Shown in pieces: positions 42,114 through 50,969 of a DNA stretch of 64,000 nucleotides. The notes beneath the pieces were generated by a model. That model made no database searches, was not told the origin of the DNA, and saw nothing but the letters and a program-made list of their open reading frames with translations. Position 1 is the first letter of the stretch. Each line of letters begins with the position of its first letter. Source of the DNA: JACVRW01 sp963850205 (GTDB lineage Bacteria > Actinomycetota > Thermoleophilia > Solirubrobacterales > Thermoleophilaceae); assembly GCA_963850205.1 (NCBI GenBank), contig CAWKKJ010000008.1, forward strand, positions 930,001 through 994,000, written 5' to 3'. The translations under genes and the position numbers were made by a program.

Positions 42114-43036
42114 TCGATCGTCAGCACGGCCTTGCCCCGCACCCGGCGCTCGATGAGCGCCTCCAGCGCGGCGCCGGCCTCCCGCCAGCTGCTGGTGAGG
42201 GAGATCTGCGTATCGAGCCGCCCGGCGCCCACTGCCTCGGCCAGGAAACGCAGGTCGCGCGCAGCCGAGCCGTGGCGGTCGAGCTCGTCGAAGACGCGCA
42301 ACCCATACAGCCGGGACCCGGAGTGGGGATAGAACGAGCTGACGTCGAAGCTGGTCTTCTCGCCGGACGAGTTGCCGAAGGCGACCACGATTCCCCACGC
42401 GGCCACCCGCTGAAGGGCCGCCGCCAGGCTTGCCCCTCCCGCCGACTCGAGGATCACGTCCACCGGCTCGCCCTCGGGGCCGAGCTCGTCGATGAGCTCA
42501 TCGGCGCCCAGCTCGGCCAGCCCCGTCTGCCGCTCGGCGCCGGCGGCCACGGCGGTCACCCGGGCGCCGCCCTGGTGGGCGAGCTGCACCGCGAAGCGGC
42601 CCACCCCGCCGGCCGCGCCGGTCACCACCAGGCTGCGACCCATCAGCGAGCCGGCCACCGCCAGCACGCGGACCGCGGTCAGGCCGGCCACGGGCAGGGT
42701 GGCCGCATCCTCGAACGAGACGTTGTCGGGCAGCTCCGCCATCTGGTGCGCCGGCACCGCGGCGAGCTCGGCCCAGGCCCCCTCGCTCACGAGCCCCACC
42801 GCGCGGGCGCCCTCTCCCGGGCCGGTCCCGTCGGCCGCCGCCCGGCGGACCACGCCGGCCACGTCCCACCCGTGGACCGTGCCCGCTTCGCGGCGAGGGA
42901 GATAGCGCGCCTCACCCCGGTTGAGGGAGACGGCCCGGACCTCGACCAGGGTCTCGCCGGCCGAGGCCACCGGGTCGTCGGTCTCGGCCAGCTCCAGGCC
43001 TTGAGGGGCGGACGGATTGGCCACGAGCGCGCGCAT
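42110..43036 (-). CDS. Medium-chain reductase, quinone oxidoreductase/zinc-free alcohol dehydrogenase type
   Basis: A 308-residue NADPH-dependent MDR enzyme, from ATG 43036 (MRALVANPSAPQGLEL). Features: GWDVAGVV, the nucleotide loop VVTGAAGGVGRFAVQLA and the C-terminal RGKAVLTID. It lacks the zinc-binding GHE and four-Cys motifs, as in quinone reductases and enoyl reductases. ATG 43045 nine bases upstream is an alternative start. Divergent from the LLM oxidoreductase with 43 bp between. Confidence 0.88.
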   Translation of the reverse strand: MRALVANPSAPQGLELAETDDPVASAGETLVEVRAVSLNRGEARYLPRREAGTVHGWDVAGVVRRAAADGTGPGEGARAVGLVSEGAWAELAAVPAHQMAELPDNVSFEDAATLPVAGLTAVRVLAVAGSLMGRSLVVTGAAGGVGRFAVQLAHQGGARVTAVAAGAERQTGLAELGADELIDELGPEGEPVDVILESAGGASLAAALQRVAAWGIVVAFGNSSGEKTSFDVSSFYPHSGSRLYGLRVFDELDRHGSAARDLRFLAEAVGAGRLDTQISLTSSWREAGAALEALIERRVRGKAVLTID

Positions 43037-43079
43037 GGCCGGCATCTTTGCAGCGCCGCCCCGGCAGTAGGCTGACCGG

Positions 43080-44075
43080 GTGCGCATCGGGCTCTATCTG
43101 GCCTACTGGCCCTGGTTCTCGCCCGAGGAGCAGGTGGACCTCGCTCGCCGGGCCGACGAGGCCGGCCTCGACTCGGTGTGGGTGGCCGAGGCCTGGGGCC
43201 AGGACGTGGTCTCGGTGCTGGGTCACCTGACCGCGGTCACCGAGCGGATCGCGCTCGGTTCCGGCCTGATGCAGATCCCCGCCCGCACTCCTGCGATGAC
43301 CGCCATGACGGCGGCCACGCTCGACGTGCTCTCGGGCGGCCGCTTCCGGCTCGGGCTGGGGGTGTCCGGTCCCCAGGTGTCGGAGGGCTGGCACGGGACG
43401 CCCTTCGCCAGGCCGCTCGCGCGCACGCGCGAGTACGTCGAGGTGGTGCGACGCGCCCTGGCCCGCGAGGGCCCCCTCGAGTACGAGGGCGAGGAGTTCA
43501 GGCTGCCCGTGGATCCGGACGGGCTGGGCAAGCCGCTCAAGCTGCTGGTACGACCCGTCCAGGAGCGCATCCCGGTCTACCTCGGCGCGATGGGGCCCAA
43601 GGCGGTGGAACAGGCCGCCCGGATCGCCGACGGCTGGCTTCCGTTCCTGTTCGACCCCGACCAGCTGGCGCCGTTCACCGAGCGGGGCGCTGACGTCGCC
43701 CCGGTGGTGATGGTGTGCACCGACGAGGATCCGGATCGGGCCCGTGACCTGGCCCGCCCCTGGCTGGCGCTCTACCTGGGCGGCATGGGAGCCCAGAGCA
43801 AGAACTTCTACGTGGAGGCGGCCGAGCGCTTCGGCCACGGCGCCTCGGCCCGGCGGGTGCAGGAGCTGTTCGCCGCGGGCGACCGCGCCGCCGCGGCGGG
43901 GGCTCTGAGCGACGAGCTGATCGACCGCTCCGCAATCTGCTGTCGGCCAGGCGAGCTGGCCGAGCGCATCGCGTGGTACGAGGAGGCCGGGGCCACCACC
44001 CTGCTGGCCATGCCCTTCGGGGACCGGCCGCAGATCCTGGACGAGCTGGCCGCCGCCGTGACGACTCGGGCCTAG
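43080..44075 (+). CDS. LLM-class (luciferase-like) flavin/F420-dependent oxidoreductase
   Basis: A 331-residue TIM-barrel oxidoreductase from GTG 43080. Diagnostic segments are VDLARRADEAGLDSVWVAEA, IALGSGLMQIPARTPAMTAM and GRFRLGLGVSGPQVSEGWHG. These last two match F420-dependent members in actinobacteria more than FMN luciferases. F420 use is inferred. It may reduce an unsaturated or keto lipid intermediate given the catabolic neighbours. Ends 4 bp inside the convergent kinase gene. Confidence 0.85.
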   Translation: MRIGLYLAYWPWFSPEEQVDLARRADEAGLDSVWVAEAWGQDVVSVLGHLTAVTERIALGSGLMQIPARTPAMTAMTAATLDVLSGGRFRLGLGVSGPQVSEGWHGTPFARPLARTREYVEVVRRALAREGPLEYEGEEFRLPVDPDGLGKPLKLLVRPVQERIPVYLGAMGPKAVEQAARIADGWLPFLFDPDQLAPFTERGADVAPVVMVCTDEDPDRARDLARPWLALYLGGMGAQSKNFYVEAAERFGHGASARRVQELFAAGDRAAAAGALSDELIDRSAICCRPGELAERIAWYEEAGATTLLAMPFGDRPQILDELAAAVTTRA

Positions 44076-45676
44076 CCCGCCGCGCGGCGGGCCAGCGCCA
44101 GCTCGCGGCGCACCGTCCCCTGCTGGTTGGGGATCTGCAGCCGGAGCTCCAGGATCGGCACCGCGTCGGCGGGCCGGCCGGCCAGGCGCAGCGAGCGACC
44201 GAGGTTGAACAGGGCGTAGGCGTAGCCCAGGTCCGTGCTGAAACCCGAATAGGAGGCGACGGCCCGCTCCAGCAGCGGGATGGCCTCTTCGTAGCGGCCC
44301 TCGTTCATCAGTGCGAAGCCGCGGTCGTTCAGGCCCGGCCCGTCTGCTGGCGGTGGGGGCGCCTGTTCGGCGGGCGCCGGGTCTTGCTCAGCGGGCTCCT
44401 GCGGGGCCGGCTGCTGCGGGTCCGGCTCCTCGGGCTGGGTCTCCGAGGGCGCTGCCGGCTGGGCGGGCGCCTGCGCTCCCGCGCCGTCATCCGCCCGGTC
44501 CGCCTCGGTGCGCTGCTTGCTGCCGTCACCGCCGGCCCCCCGATCGGTCTGCGCGCGGTCGGGACCCCCGTCGTCTCCCGATATGAGCACTCCGGCGAGC
44601 ACGGCGCCCCCCAGCGCGAGCGTGGCCAGGGCCAGCAGGATCGCGGCCAGGCCGGGCCGGCGCACGGCGCGGGCCGGCCGCGGCGCCGGCGCCGAGGAGG
44701 TCCGCGCCGGGCGGGCCGGCGGCGCCGGCGACGAGGAGGCCCGCGCCGGCGAAACCGCGCGCGCCGGCGAGGCGGCCGGCGCGGGCGTAGCGGCGGCCCG
44801 CGGCGAGGCGGCGGCGGGCCGCGGCGAGGCCGCCGGCCGCGGCGGGACGGCCGACGCGCTGCCCAGCTCGCGGCGCAGCTCCCGCCCGAGCTCGCCCGCG
44901 GAGGCCGGGCGGTCGGCCGGGTCCCGGGCCATCCCCCGCGCGAGCAGGGCCGCCGCCGCCGGCGACGCCTCAGGAAGCGCCTCGCGCAGATCGGGCGCCG
45001 GCTCGGTGGCAATCCGGTGGGCGATCTCGATCGAAGTGCGCCCCTTACGGGCCCGGTGCCCGCTCAGCGCCTCGAAGCACACGCAGGAGAAGGCATAGAC
45101 GTCCGCGGGCGACTCGGCCGGGCGCCCGTCGAGCTGCTCGGGGGCCATGTAGGCCGCCGTGCCGAGCACCACCCCGCTGCCGGTGATGCGGGTGTGGCCG
45201 GCGGCCGTGGCGATCCCGAGGTCCACGAGCTTGGTCACGCCGTCGCGGCGCAGCAGCACGTTCGACGGCTTCACGTCCCGGTGCACCACGCCGTGGGCGT
45301 GCGCGTGGTCGAGGGCATCGCCCAGCTCGACTGCCATGCGGCCGAAGTGCCGGGACTCGAGCGGCCCGTGGCGCAGCGCGCGCGAGAGCGGCTCACCCTC
45401 CACGTACTCCATGACGATCAGCACACCCTCGTCGTCGGTGGCGGTGTCGAACACCGCGACCAGGTTGGGGTGGTTGAGGGAAGCGCCGAGCTTGGCCTCG
45501 CGCACCAGGCGGCGCTCCACCTCTCCGGGCTGGTCGGCGTGCAGCCGCTTCACCGCCACCCGACGGCCCAGCCGCTCGTCGGTGCACAGCACCACCGAGG
45601 CCATTCCACCCGAGCCGAGACGCCTGAGAACGCGGTAGCGCCCGGCCAGGAGCGTTCCTTGAGCACCTACCGGCAC
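44072..45676 (-). CDS. Membrane Ser/Thr protein kinase with external TPR domain
   Basis: A 534-residue Hanks-type kinase. Gly loop LGSGGMASVV (about 20-29), Lys43 (VAVKRLH), catalytic loop HRDVKPSN (Asp134), a DLG in place of DFG and GTAAYMAPEQ activation segment. Residues about 275-335 are an Ala/Pro/Arg-rich linker. One transmembrane helix (about 336-357) leads to a Pro/Gln/Glu-rich outer linker and a C-terminal TPR-like domain (LNDRGFALMNEGRYEEAIPLL and YALFNLGRSLRLAGRPADAV). External TPRs replace the usual PASTA or beta-propeller sensor. The stop is 4 bp within the LLM gene. Confidence 0.9.
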   Translation of the reverse strand: MPVGAQGTLLAGRYRVLRRLGSGGMASVVLCTDERLGRRVAVKRLHADQPGEVERRLVREAKLGASLNHPNLVAVFDTATDDEGVLIVMEYVEGEPLSRALRHGPLESRHFGRMAVELGDALDHAHAHGVVHRDVKPSNVLLRRDGVTKLVDLGIATAAGHTRITGSGVVLGTAAYMAPEQLDGRPAESPADVYAFSCVCFEALSGHRARKGRTSIEIAHRIATEPAPDLREALPEASPAAAALLARGMARDPADRPASAGELGRELRRELGSASAVPPRPAASPRPAAASPRAAATPAPAASPARAVSPARASSSPAPPARPARTSSAPAPRPARAVRRPGLAAILLALATLALGGAVLAGVLISGDDGGPDRAQTDRGAGGDGSKQRTEADRADDGAGAQAPAQPAAPSETQPEEPDPQQPAPQEPAEQDPAPAEQAPPPPADGPGLNDRGFALMNEGRYEEAIPLLERAVASYSGFSTDLGYAYALFNLGRSLRLAGRPADAVPILELRLQIPNQQGTVRRELALARRAAG

Positions 45677-45723
45677 GTGGTGCGGTTTACCCGCGCGGTC
45701 GGCGGGCTAACCAGACGGCCCGG

Positions 45724-46896
45724 CTATACCCGCTGGATCAGCGTGCCCGTGCCCAGCCCGCCGCCGCAGCACATGGTCACGAGGCCGACCTCGGTGTCGG
45801 AGCGCTCGAGCTCGTGCAGGAGGGTGGTCAGCAGGCGGGCTCCGGTGGAGCCGAGCGGGTGGCCCAGGGCGATCGCGCCGCCGTTGACGTTCACCCGGTC
45901 CATGTCCGGGTCGAGCTCGCGCCGCCAGGCGGCCAGCACGGAGGCGAAGGCCTCGTTGACCTCGAAGCGGTCGATGTCGCCGATCTGCATCCCGTTGCGC
46001 TCCAGCAGCTTCCGCGTGGCGGGGATGGGGCCGGTGAGCATCATCACCGGGTCGACGCCGACGGTGGTCTGATCGACCACCCGTGCCCGCGGCTCCAGGC
46101 CCAGGGACTCGGCCTTTCCGCGCTCCATCAGGAGCAGGGCCGCCGCGCCGTCGGAGATCTGCGAGGAGTTGCCGGCGGTGATGCGGCCGTCCTCCTTGAA
46201 GGCGGGCTTGAGCTGGGACAGGGCCTCGAGGTTGCTGTCGGGACGGATGCCCTGATCGGTCACATAGGTGTCGCCGTTGACCGCGAAGGGCACGATCTCC
46301 CTTTCGAAACGGCCTTCCTCGGTGGCCTGGTGGGCACGCTGGTGGGAGCGCAACCCGATCTCATCCAGTTCCGGGCGGGGGATCTCCCACTTGTCGGCGA
46401 TCATCTCGGCCGAGATGCCCTGCGGGACGAGGTTGTAGCGCTGCAGGAGCTCCGGCGGCCAGGGTGAGCCCACGTCGTCGACCCACTTGAACCCGACGCC
46501 CATCGGGATGTGGCCCATGTGCTCGACGCCCGACCCGATGGCGACATCGTGGGTGCCGGAGGCGATCAGTGCGGCCGCGAAGTTCACCGCCTGCTGGGCG
46601 GAGCCGCACTGGCGGTCGACCGTGGTGGCCGGAGTCTCCACCGGGAGGCCGGCCTGAAGCCAGGCGTTGCGGCCGACGTTGAACATCTGCTCGCCGTACT
46701 GCTGCACGCAGCCGGTGATCACGTCCTCGACCTCGGAGGCGTCGATGCCGGCCCGCTCGATGACCTCGGTGTAGGTCTTGCCGAGCAGCTCGTTGGGATG
46801 AGTGTCCTTGTAGTAGCCCTTCTCGGGGTGCCCGCGCCCGATCGGCGTGCGGACGGCCTCGACGATGACTACCTCACGCCCGTTCCCGTTCTGCAT
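45724..46896 (-). CDS. Acetyl-CoA acyltransferase (thiolase)
   Basis: A 390-residue thiolase, from ATG 46896 behind GGAGGAA (MQNGNGREVVIVEAVRTPIG). Catalytic residues: Cys in TVDRQCGSAQQAVNFA, His in NVNGGAIALGHPLGSTGARL, Cys in LVTMCCGGGLGTGTL. It cleaves 3-ketoacyl-CoA in the last beta-oxidation step, or condenses acetyl-CoA. Divergent from a 3-hydroxyacyl-CoA dehydrogenase gene with the 16-bp operator between, so both are under one regulator. Confidence 0.93.
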   Translation of the reverse strand: MQNGNGREVVIVEAVRTPIGRGHPEKGYYKDTHPNELLGKTYTEVIERAGIDASEVEDVITGCVQQYGEQMFNVGRNAWLQAGLPVETPATTVDRQCGSAQQAVNFAAALIASGTHDVAIGSGVEHMGHIPMGVGFKWVDDVGSPWPPELLQRYNLVPQGISAEMIADKWEIPRPELDEIGLRSHQRAHQATEEGRFEREIVPFAVNGDTYVTDQGIRPDSNLEALSQLKPAFKEDGRITAGNSSQISDGAAALLLMERGKAESLGLEPRARVVDQTTVGVDPVMMLTGPIPATRKLLERNGMQIGDIDRFEVNEAFASVLAAWRRELDPDMDRVNVNGGAIALGHPLGSTGARLLTTLLHELERSDTEVGLVTMCCGGGLGTGTLIQRV

Positions 46897-46939
46897 CTGA
46901 CTTGCTTCCTCCAGGGTCGCTTTGTGCAAGCCTACTCGA

Positions 46940-46955
46940 TTGACTGACCAGTCAA
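46940..46955. promoter_or_regulatory. TetR-type operator TTGACTG-AC-CAGTCAA (copy 2)
   Basis: The same perfect 16-bp palindrome as at 33782-33797, here in the 62-bp gap between the divergent thiolase (start 46896) and 3-hydroxyacyl-CoA dehydrogenase (start 46959) genes. The operator ends 3 bp before the dehydrogenase ATG, so that gene is probably leaderless and directly blocked. Confidence 0.87.
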
Positions 46956-46958
46956 CCA

Positions 46959-47741
46959 ATGAGCGAATCACTGGGCATAGCGGGTAGCGGGGCCATCGCC
47001 TGCGGGCTTGCGCGGGCCGCTGGGGACACGCATGAGGTGGTCCTCTGGGCGCGCAGCAACGGCTCGGCGGACCGGGCCTGCGGCAAGGTCGAGGACGCCG
47101 CCCGCGTGGTCACCGACCTGGCCGAGCTGGCCGCCTGCGACCTGATCGTGGAGGCGATCGCCGAGGAGGCCGGGGCCAAGGGCGAGCTCTATCGCCGTCT
47201 GGACGGCGTGCTGAACGGTGACGGCGTGATCGCGACCACCACGTCCTCCCTGTCGGTCGAGGGGCTGGCGGCAGCGAGCGGCCGGCCCGACCGTTTCGCG
47301 GCACTGCACGTGTTCAACCCGGTGGAGCGGATGGCGCTGGTGGAGCTCTGCTTTCCCGCCGCGGCGAGCGCGGAGACCCGCCGGCGGCTGCACCGGGTGT
47401 GCGAGGCGCTGGGCAAGACCGCGGTGGAGGTGCCCGACGCTCCGGGCTTCGTGGTGAACCGGCTGCTGTTTCCCTACCTCTTCGACGCGGTGAGGCTGCT
47501 CGAGCGGCAGTCGCTCGAACCCGAGGCGGTCGACACCTGCATGACCCTGGGCGCGGGCCATCCGATGGGCCCGCTGGCCCTGCTCGACTTCGTGGGCCTG
47601 GACGTGGCGGTCGCCATCGGCGAATCGATCGGCGTCGACGTGCCGGAGCGGGTCCACGAGCTGGTCGCGGAGGGCCGGCTGGGGCGCAAGGCGGGCGCGG
47701 GCTTCTACGAGTACCGGCCGGCTGGCGCCGCCCGCAGCTAG
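46959..47741 (+). CDS. 3-hydroxyacyl-CoA dehydrogenase (short, HBD type)
   Basis: A 260-residue NAD-dependent dehydrogenase. The NAD motif GIAGSGAIACGLARAAG is at 6-22, followed by DLIVEAIAEEAGAKGELYRRL and HVFNPVERMALVEL (catalytic His within HVFNPV). The C-terminal domain has GFVVNRLLFPYLFDAV and GAGHPMGPLALLDFVGLD, typical of 3-hydroxybutyryl-CoA dehydrogenases. It is slightly shorter than the usual 280-290, with a compact N-terminal fold. With the divergent thiolase it covers two successive steps of beta-oxidation. Confidence 0.9.
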   Translation: MSESLGIAGSGAIACGLARAAGDTHEVVLWARSNGSADRACGKVEDAARVVTDLAELAACDLIVEAIAEEAGAKGELYRRLDGVLNGDGVIATTTSSLSVEGLAAASGRPDRFAALHVFNPVERMALVELCFPAAASAETRRRLHRVCEALGKTAVEVPDAPGFVVNRLLFPYLFDAVRLLERQSLEPEAVDTCMTLGAGHPMGPLALLDFVGLDVAVAIGESIGVDVPERVHELVAEGRLGRKAGAGFYEYRPAGAARS

Positions 47742-47742
47742 A

Positions 47743-48171
47743 TCAGGTCGTCTTCACCACCAGCACCGAGCAGGGCGCCTTGTGGGTGATCGTGTTCGGG
47801 ACGCTGCCCAGCACCCGCCGCTGCATGCCCTTGTTGCCGATCACCAGCACGTCGGCGCCGCATTCGGCCGCCAGCCGGACGATCACCTCGCCGGGGTCGC
47901 CCTCGTCAACGAGGATGCTGCACTCGATTCCCTCGCTGCGCAGATCCTGCTCGGTCCGGGCCAGGATCTCCCGGACGCGTGCCGAGGGGCTGAGGGCCCA
48001 CTGCAGCTCGACGTCCGAGCCGGACTGGTTGCGCGGCGTCCAGCCCGCATCCTGGAAGGCGCTGAGCAGCACGACCTTCGCGCCGTAGCGGCGGGCCAGG
48101 TCGGCGGCCGCTGTCACGGCCTTGGAGGCGGTGCCAGAGCCATCAGTGCCGACCGCGACGGTGGAAAACAT
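47743..48171 (-). CDS. Universal stress protein (UspA family)
   Basis: A 142-residue nucleotide-binding stress protein, MFSTVAVGTDGSGTASKAVT at the start, with the ATP-binding motif GNKGMQRRVLGSVPNTITH (G-2x-G-9x-S/N pattern) and a C-terminal VLVVKTT. ATP binding is thus likely. It ends one base after the convergent dehydrogenase gene. Role in dormancy or stress is inferred from the family. Confidence 0.92.
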   Translation of the reverse strand: MFSTVAVGTDGSGTASKAVTAAADLARRYGAKVVLLSAFQDAGWTPRNQSGSDVELQWALSPSARVREILARTEQDLRSEGIECSILVDEGDPGEVIVRLAAECGADVLVIGNKGMQRRVLGSVPNTITHKAPCSVLVVKTT

Positions 48172-48202
48172 GCGGCGCGAGTATCCCAGTTCGGTGCTCG
48201 AC

Positions 48203-48475
48203 TCAGCGCCGTACGGCCTTGCCGCGACGCCGCCCGGGCGGCGGCGGTGCGGCGCCGGCGGTCAGATCCCAGACCACGTCGGCCTCGCCTATTCCCTGGC
48301 GGCTCGCCAACTCCACGACGCGATCCCAGGGGAGCGTGGCCTCGGGGAGATCGTCCCAGCGGGCCAGCTCGAGCGACTCGAGCGCCCCGCTGAGCACACG
48401 CCCCAGCTCGTCTTGGTCCTTGATCAGGGTCCGGATGGCATTTCGCTGCGCATCACTGAGCCTGGCGCACCACAT
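48203..48475 (-). CDS. Small hypothetical protein
   Basis: A 90-residue candidate from ATG 48475 (MWCARLSDAQRNAIRTLIKD). The central part, LSGALESLELARWDDLPEAT and WDRVVELASRQGIGEADVVW, predicts three helices, and the tail is Pro/Arg-rich. Base composition by codon position is that of a gene, and it fits tightly between its neighbours. No family recognised. It might be missed by gene callers because a longer frame overlaps the CNNM gene. Confidence 0.5.
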   Translation of the reverse strand: MWCARLSDAQRNAIRTLIKDQDELGRVLSGALESLELARWDDLPEATLPWDRVVELASRQGIGEADVVWDLTAGAAPPPPGRRRGKAVRR

Positions 48476-48521
48476 TGGTGCCCGAACGTAGCCCCCCTGG
48501 CGGACGGACCCCGTTCGAGGC

Positions 48522-49952
48522 TCAGCCCTGACCGGCCTCCTGGCCCTGTCCGGCCTCCTGACGCCGGATCTCCTCCGCCTGCTCCCGGGCGCTGCGCGGC
48601 GTGGACGCGGCCTCCTCGACCGGCCGCCAGTTGCGCGCCGGGCCATCCTCACCGCGAGCGTGGTGGTCGCGGATGCGCACCGCCTCGATGCGGTTCTCGC
48701 GTACCGACTCCACCCGCAGGGAGTAGCCGTTGGCCCGCACCATGTCGCCCCGCTTGGGGAGCCGGCCGAGCTCCCCGAAGATGAAGCCGCCCACGGAGTT
48801 GTAGGCCTCGGAGTCGTGGGGCAGGTCGAGGCCGTAGTCCGCGAGGTCGGTGATGGGCACGTGGCCGCGCACCCACCAGTCGCCGTTGGCCAGGCGGCGG
48901 ACCCCGCCACCGGCGGGGTCGGTCTCGTCGGCGATCTCGCCCACGATCTCCTCGATCAGGTCCTCGACGGTCACGATCCCCTCGGTCCGCCCGTACTCGT
49001 CGACCACCACGGCCATGGACGCCCGCTCGCGCTGGAGGTCTGCCAGAAGATCGTCGAGCGGCTTTGTTTCGGGCACGATCAGGGCGTCCTTGACGCTGGG
49101 CGCGATCGCCGCGTCCGGGCCCTCGCTCATCAGCCGCCGGGCCAGCGAGTTGGAGTGCACGATGCCCTTGATCCGGTCGGTGTTGTTTTCCTCGGTGACG
49201 ACGAGCCGGGTGTGGCCCGAGTCGACGCAGCGCTTGAGCGCCGTCTCCGCCCTTTCCGCCACGTCGACCGTCACCACGGCCGGAATCGGCGTCATCACCT
49301 GGCGCGCCTGCTGCTCGTGGAGGTGAAAGACGCCGGAGAGCATCCCCGCCTCACCCGGGTCGAGCTTGCCCCCGTGCGCGCTGCGGACAATCAGCAGCTT
49401 GAGGTCCTCGGACGAGCTGATCTCCTCGAACTCGGCCTTGGGGTCCACACCCAGGAGCCGCAGGAGGGCGTTGGACGCGGTGTTGAGAAGCCAGATGAGC
49501 GGCTTGAAGAGCACCCGGAACCACTGCAGCAGCCGGGCCGTGCGGGTGGCCGTCTTCTCCGCGTGCACGATCGAGTAGATCTTGGGCACCTGCTCGCCGA
49601 CGGTGATGTGCAGCGCGGTGGTCACGAGGTAGGCGAAGCTGATCGCGAGGGCCACGGCCAGCCCGTGGCTGACCACACCGCCGAGCGCTCCCTCGAGCAG
49701 GTTGGCGATCGCCGGCTCGCCCATGAAGCCGATGCCCAGCGAGGCCATGGTGATCCCGAGTTGGCAGGCGGACAGGTACTCGTCGATCCGGTCGACTTGG
49801 TGCAGCGCGAGGCCGGCGCCCTTCTTCCCCTCGTCGCGCATGGCCTCCAGCCGGCTCTCGCGGGTACGCACGAGCGCGAACTCCGCGGCCACGAAGAAGC
49901 CGTTGGCCGCCACGAGCACGGCCACTCCGAGCAGCAGCAGCAGCTCGGTCAT
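48522..49952 (-). CDS. CNNM/CorC-type hemolysin-family membrane protein
   Basis: A 476-residue protein of the CNNM (DUF21) family, linked to magnesium/cobalt efflux. N-terminal DUF21 domain of four helices (GVAVLVAANGFFVAAEFALV; YLVTTALHITVGEQVPKI), then two CBS domains (VMTPIPAVVTVDVAER; DALIVPETKPLDDLL) and a C-terminal CorC_HlyC domain (FGELGRLPKRGDMVRANGYS). Ends in a Gln/Gly repeat tail. A hairpin GGGCCGC-CCCT-GCGGCCC (49958-49975) lies 6 bp upstream of the start and could hinder initiation. Confidence 0.92.
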   Translation of the reverse strand: MTELLLLLGVAVLVAANGFFVAAEFALVRTRESRLEAMRDEGKKGAGLALHQVDRIDEYLSACQLGITMASLGIGFMGEPAIANLLEGALGGVVSHGLAVALAISFAYLVTTALHITVGEQVPKIYSIVHAEKTATRTARLLQWFRVLFKPLIWLLNTASNALLRLLGVDPKAEFEEISSSEDLKLLIVRSAHGGKLDPGEAGMLSGVFHLHEQQARQVMTPIPAVVTVDVAERAETALKRCVDSGHTRLVVTEENNTDRIKGIVHSNSLARRLMSEGPDAAIAPSVKDALIVPETKPLDDLLADLQRERASMAVVVDEYGRTEGIVTVEDLIEEIVGEIADETDPAGGGVRRLANGDWWVRGHVPITDLADYGLDLPHDSEAYNSVGGFIFGELGRLPKRGDMVRANGYSLRVESVRENRIEAVRIRDHHARGEDGPARNWRPVEEAASTPRSAREQAEEIRRQEAGQGQEAGQG

Positions 49953-50054
49953 GGGAAGGGCCGCCCCTGCGGCCCGCTACTTCGAGGAGGTACGTCGTCG
50001 CTCATCCAGGGACTTTCGCGAGCGTAGCAGGCCCAACGTGCCATCCTCGTCCGC

Positions 50055-50969
50055 GTGCGCGTCGTTTCCCTGGTCCCCTCGGCCACCGAGATGCTCTTCG
50101 CCCTCGGGGCCGGCGACCGCGTGGTCGCGGTCACCCACGAGTGTGACCACCCGCCCGGCGTGGAGCAGCTTCCCCACCTCACCCGGACGGTGATCCCGCC
50201 CGGCCTCGAGCCGGCAGAGGTCGACGCCGCGGTGCGCGAGCGGACCGGGCGCGGGGAAGCGCTGTACGAGCTGGACGAGGAGCTGCTGGCCGAGCTCGAG
50301 GTCGATCTGATCGTGACCCAGGCGGTGTGCGAGGTGTGCGCGGTCTCGTTCGACGACGTCCGCGCGCTGGCCGCCGACCTGCCCACCCAGCCCGAGGTGC
50401 TGTCGCTCGACCCCTCGACGCTCGGGGAGATGCTCGCCGACCTCCCTCGGCTGGCGGCCGCGGTCGGCATGCCCGAGGCGGGTGAGCGGCTGGCGGAGGA
50501 GGCGGCGGCACGTATCGAGGCCGTCGAGTCCGCGGTTGCGGGCGCGCCCCGCCCTCGGGTGGCCGCGCTCGAGTGGCTCGACCCGGTGTTCCTCGGCGGC
50601 CACTGGGTGCCGCAGATGATCGAGCTGGCCGGCGGCGAGGATCCGCTCGGCCTCCCGGGAGAGAAGTCGCGAACCGCCGGCTGGGATGAGGTGGTGGCCG
50701 CGGCGCCCGAGGTCGTGATCGCCATGCCCTGCGGCTACTACGCGGAGCAGGCTGCCGCCGAGGCCGTGCGCATGCGCGAGCGCCTGGCGCCGCTCGGGGC
50801 GCGGGTCGTCGCCGTGGACGCCGCCGCCTACTTCTCCCGCCCGGGACCGCGCCTGGTGGAGGGGATCGAGCTGCTGGGGCACCTCCTTCACCCCGAGCTG
50901 GTGCCCGCGCCGCCGGCGCGACGCTCGATCGAGGTCGATACCCGGCGACCGCTCAGCGCGGCAGGGTGA
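50055..50969 (+). CDS. Cobalamin-binding-like periplasmic-fold protein without signal peptide (BtuF-like)
   Basis: A 304-residue protein from GTG 50055, MRVVSLVPSATEMLFALGAG at the start, with LIVTQAVCEVCAVSFDDVRA and WLDPVFLGGHWVPQMIELAG. This is the class III binding-protein fold of the BtuF family. It lacks a signal or lipobox, so it is cytoplasmic as written, and no BtuCD genes are near. Such orphan forms exist in actinobacteria. The ligand (cobalamin or heme) is not proven. Overlaps the convergent kinase gene by 17 bp. Confidence 0.82.
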   Translation: MRVVSLVPSATEMLFALGAGDRVVAVTHECDHPPGVEQLPHLTRTVIPPGLEPAEVDAAVRERTGRGEALYELDEELLAELEVDLIVTQAVCEVCAVSFDDVRALAADLPTQPEVLSLDPSTLGEMLADLPRLAAAVGMPEAGERLAEEAAARIEAVESAVAGAPRPRVAALEWLDPVFLGGHWVPQMIELAGGEDPLGLPGEKSRTAGWDEVVAAAPEVVIAMPCGYYAEQAAAEAVRMRERLAPLGARVVAVDAAAYFSRPGPRLVEGIELLGHLLHPELVPAPPARRSIEVDTRRPLSAAG

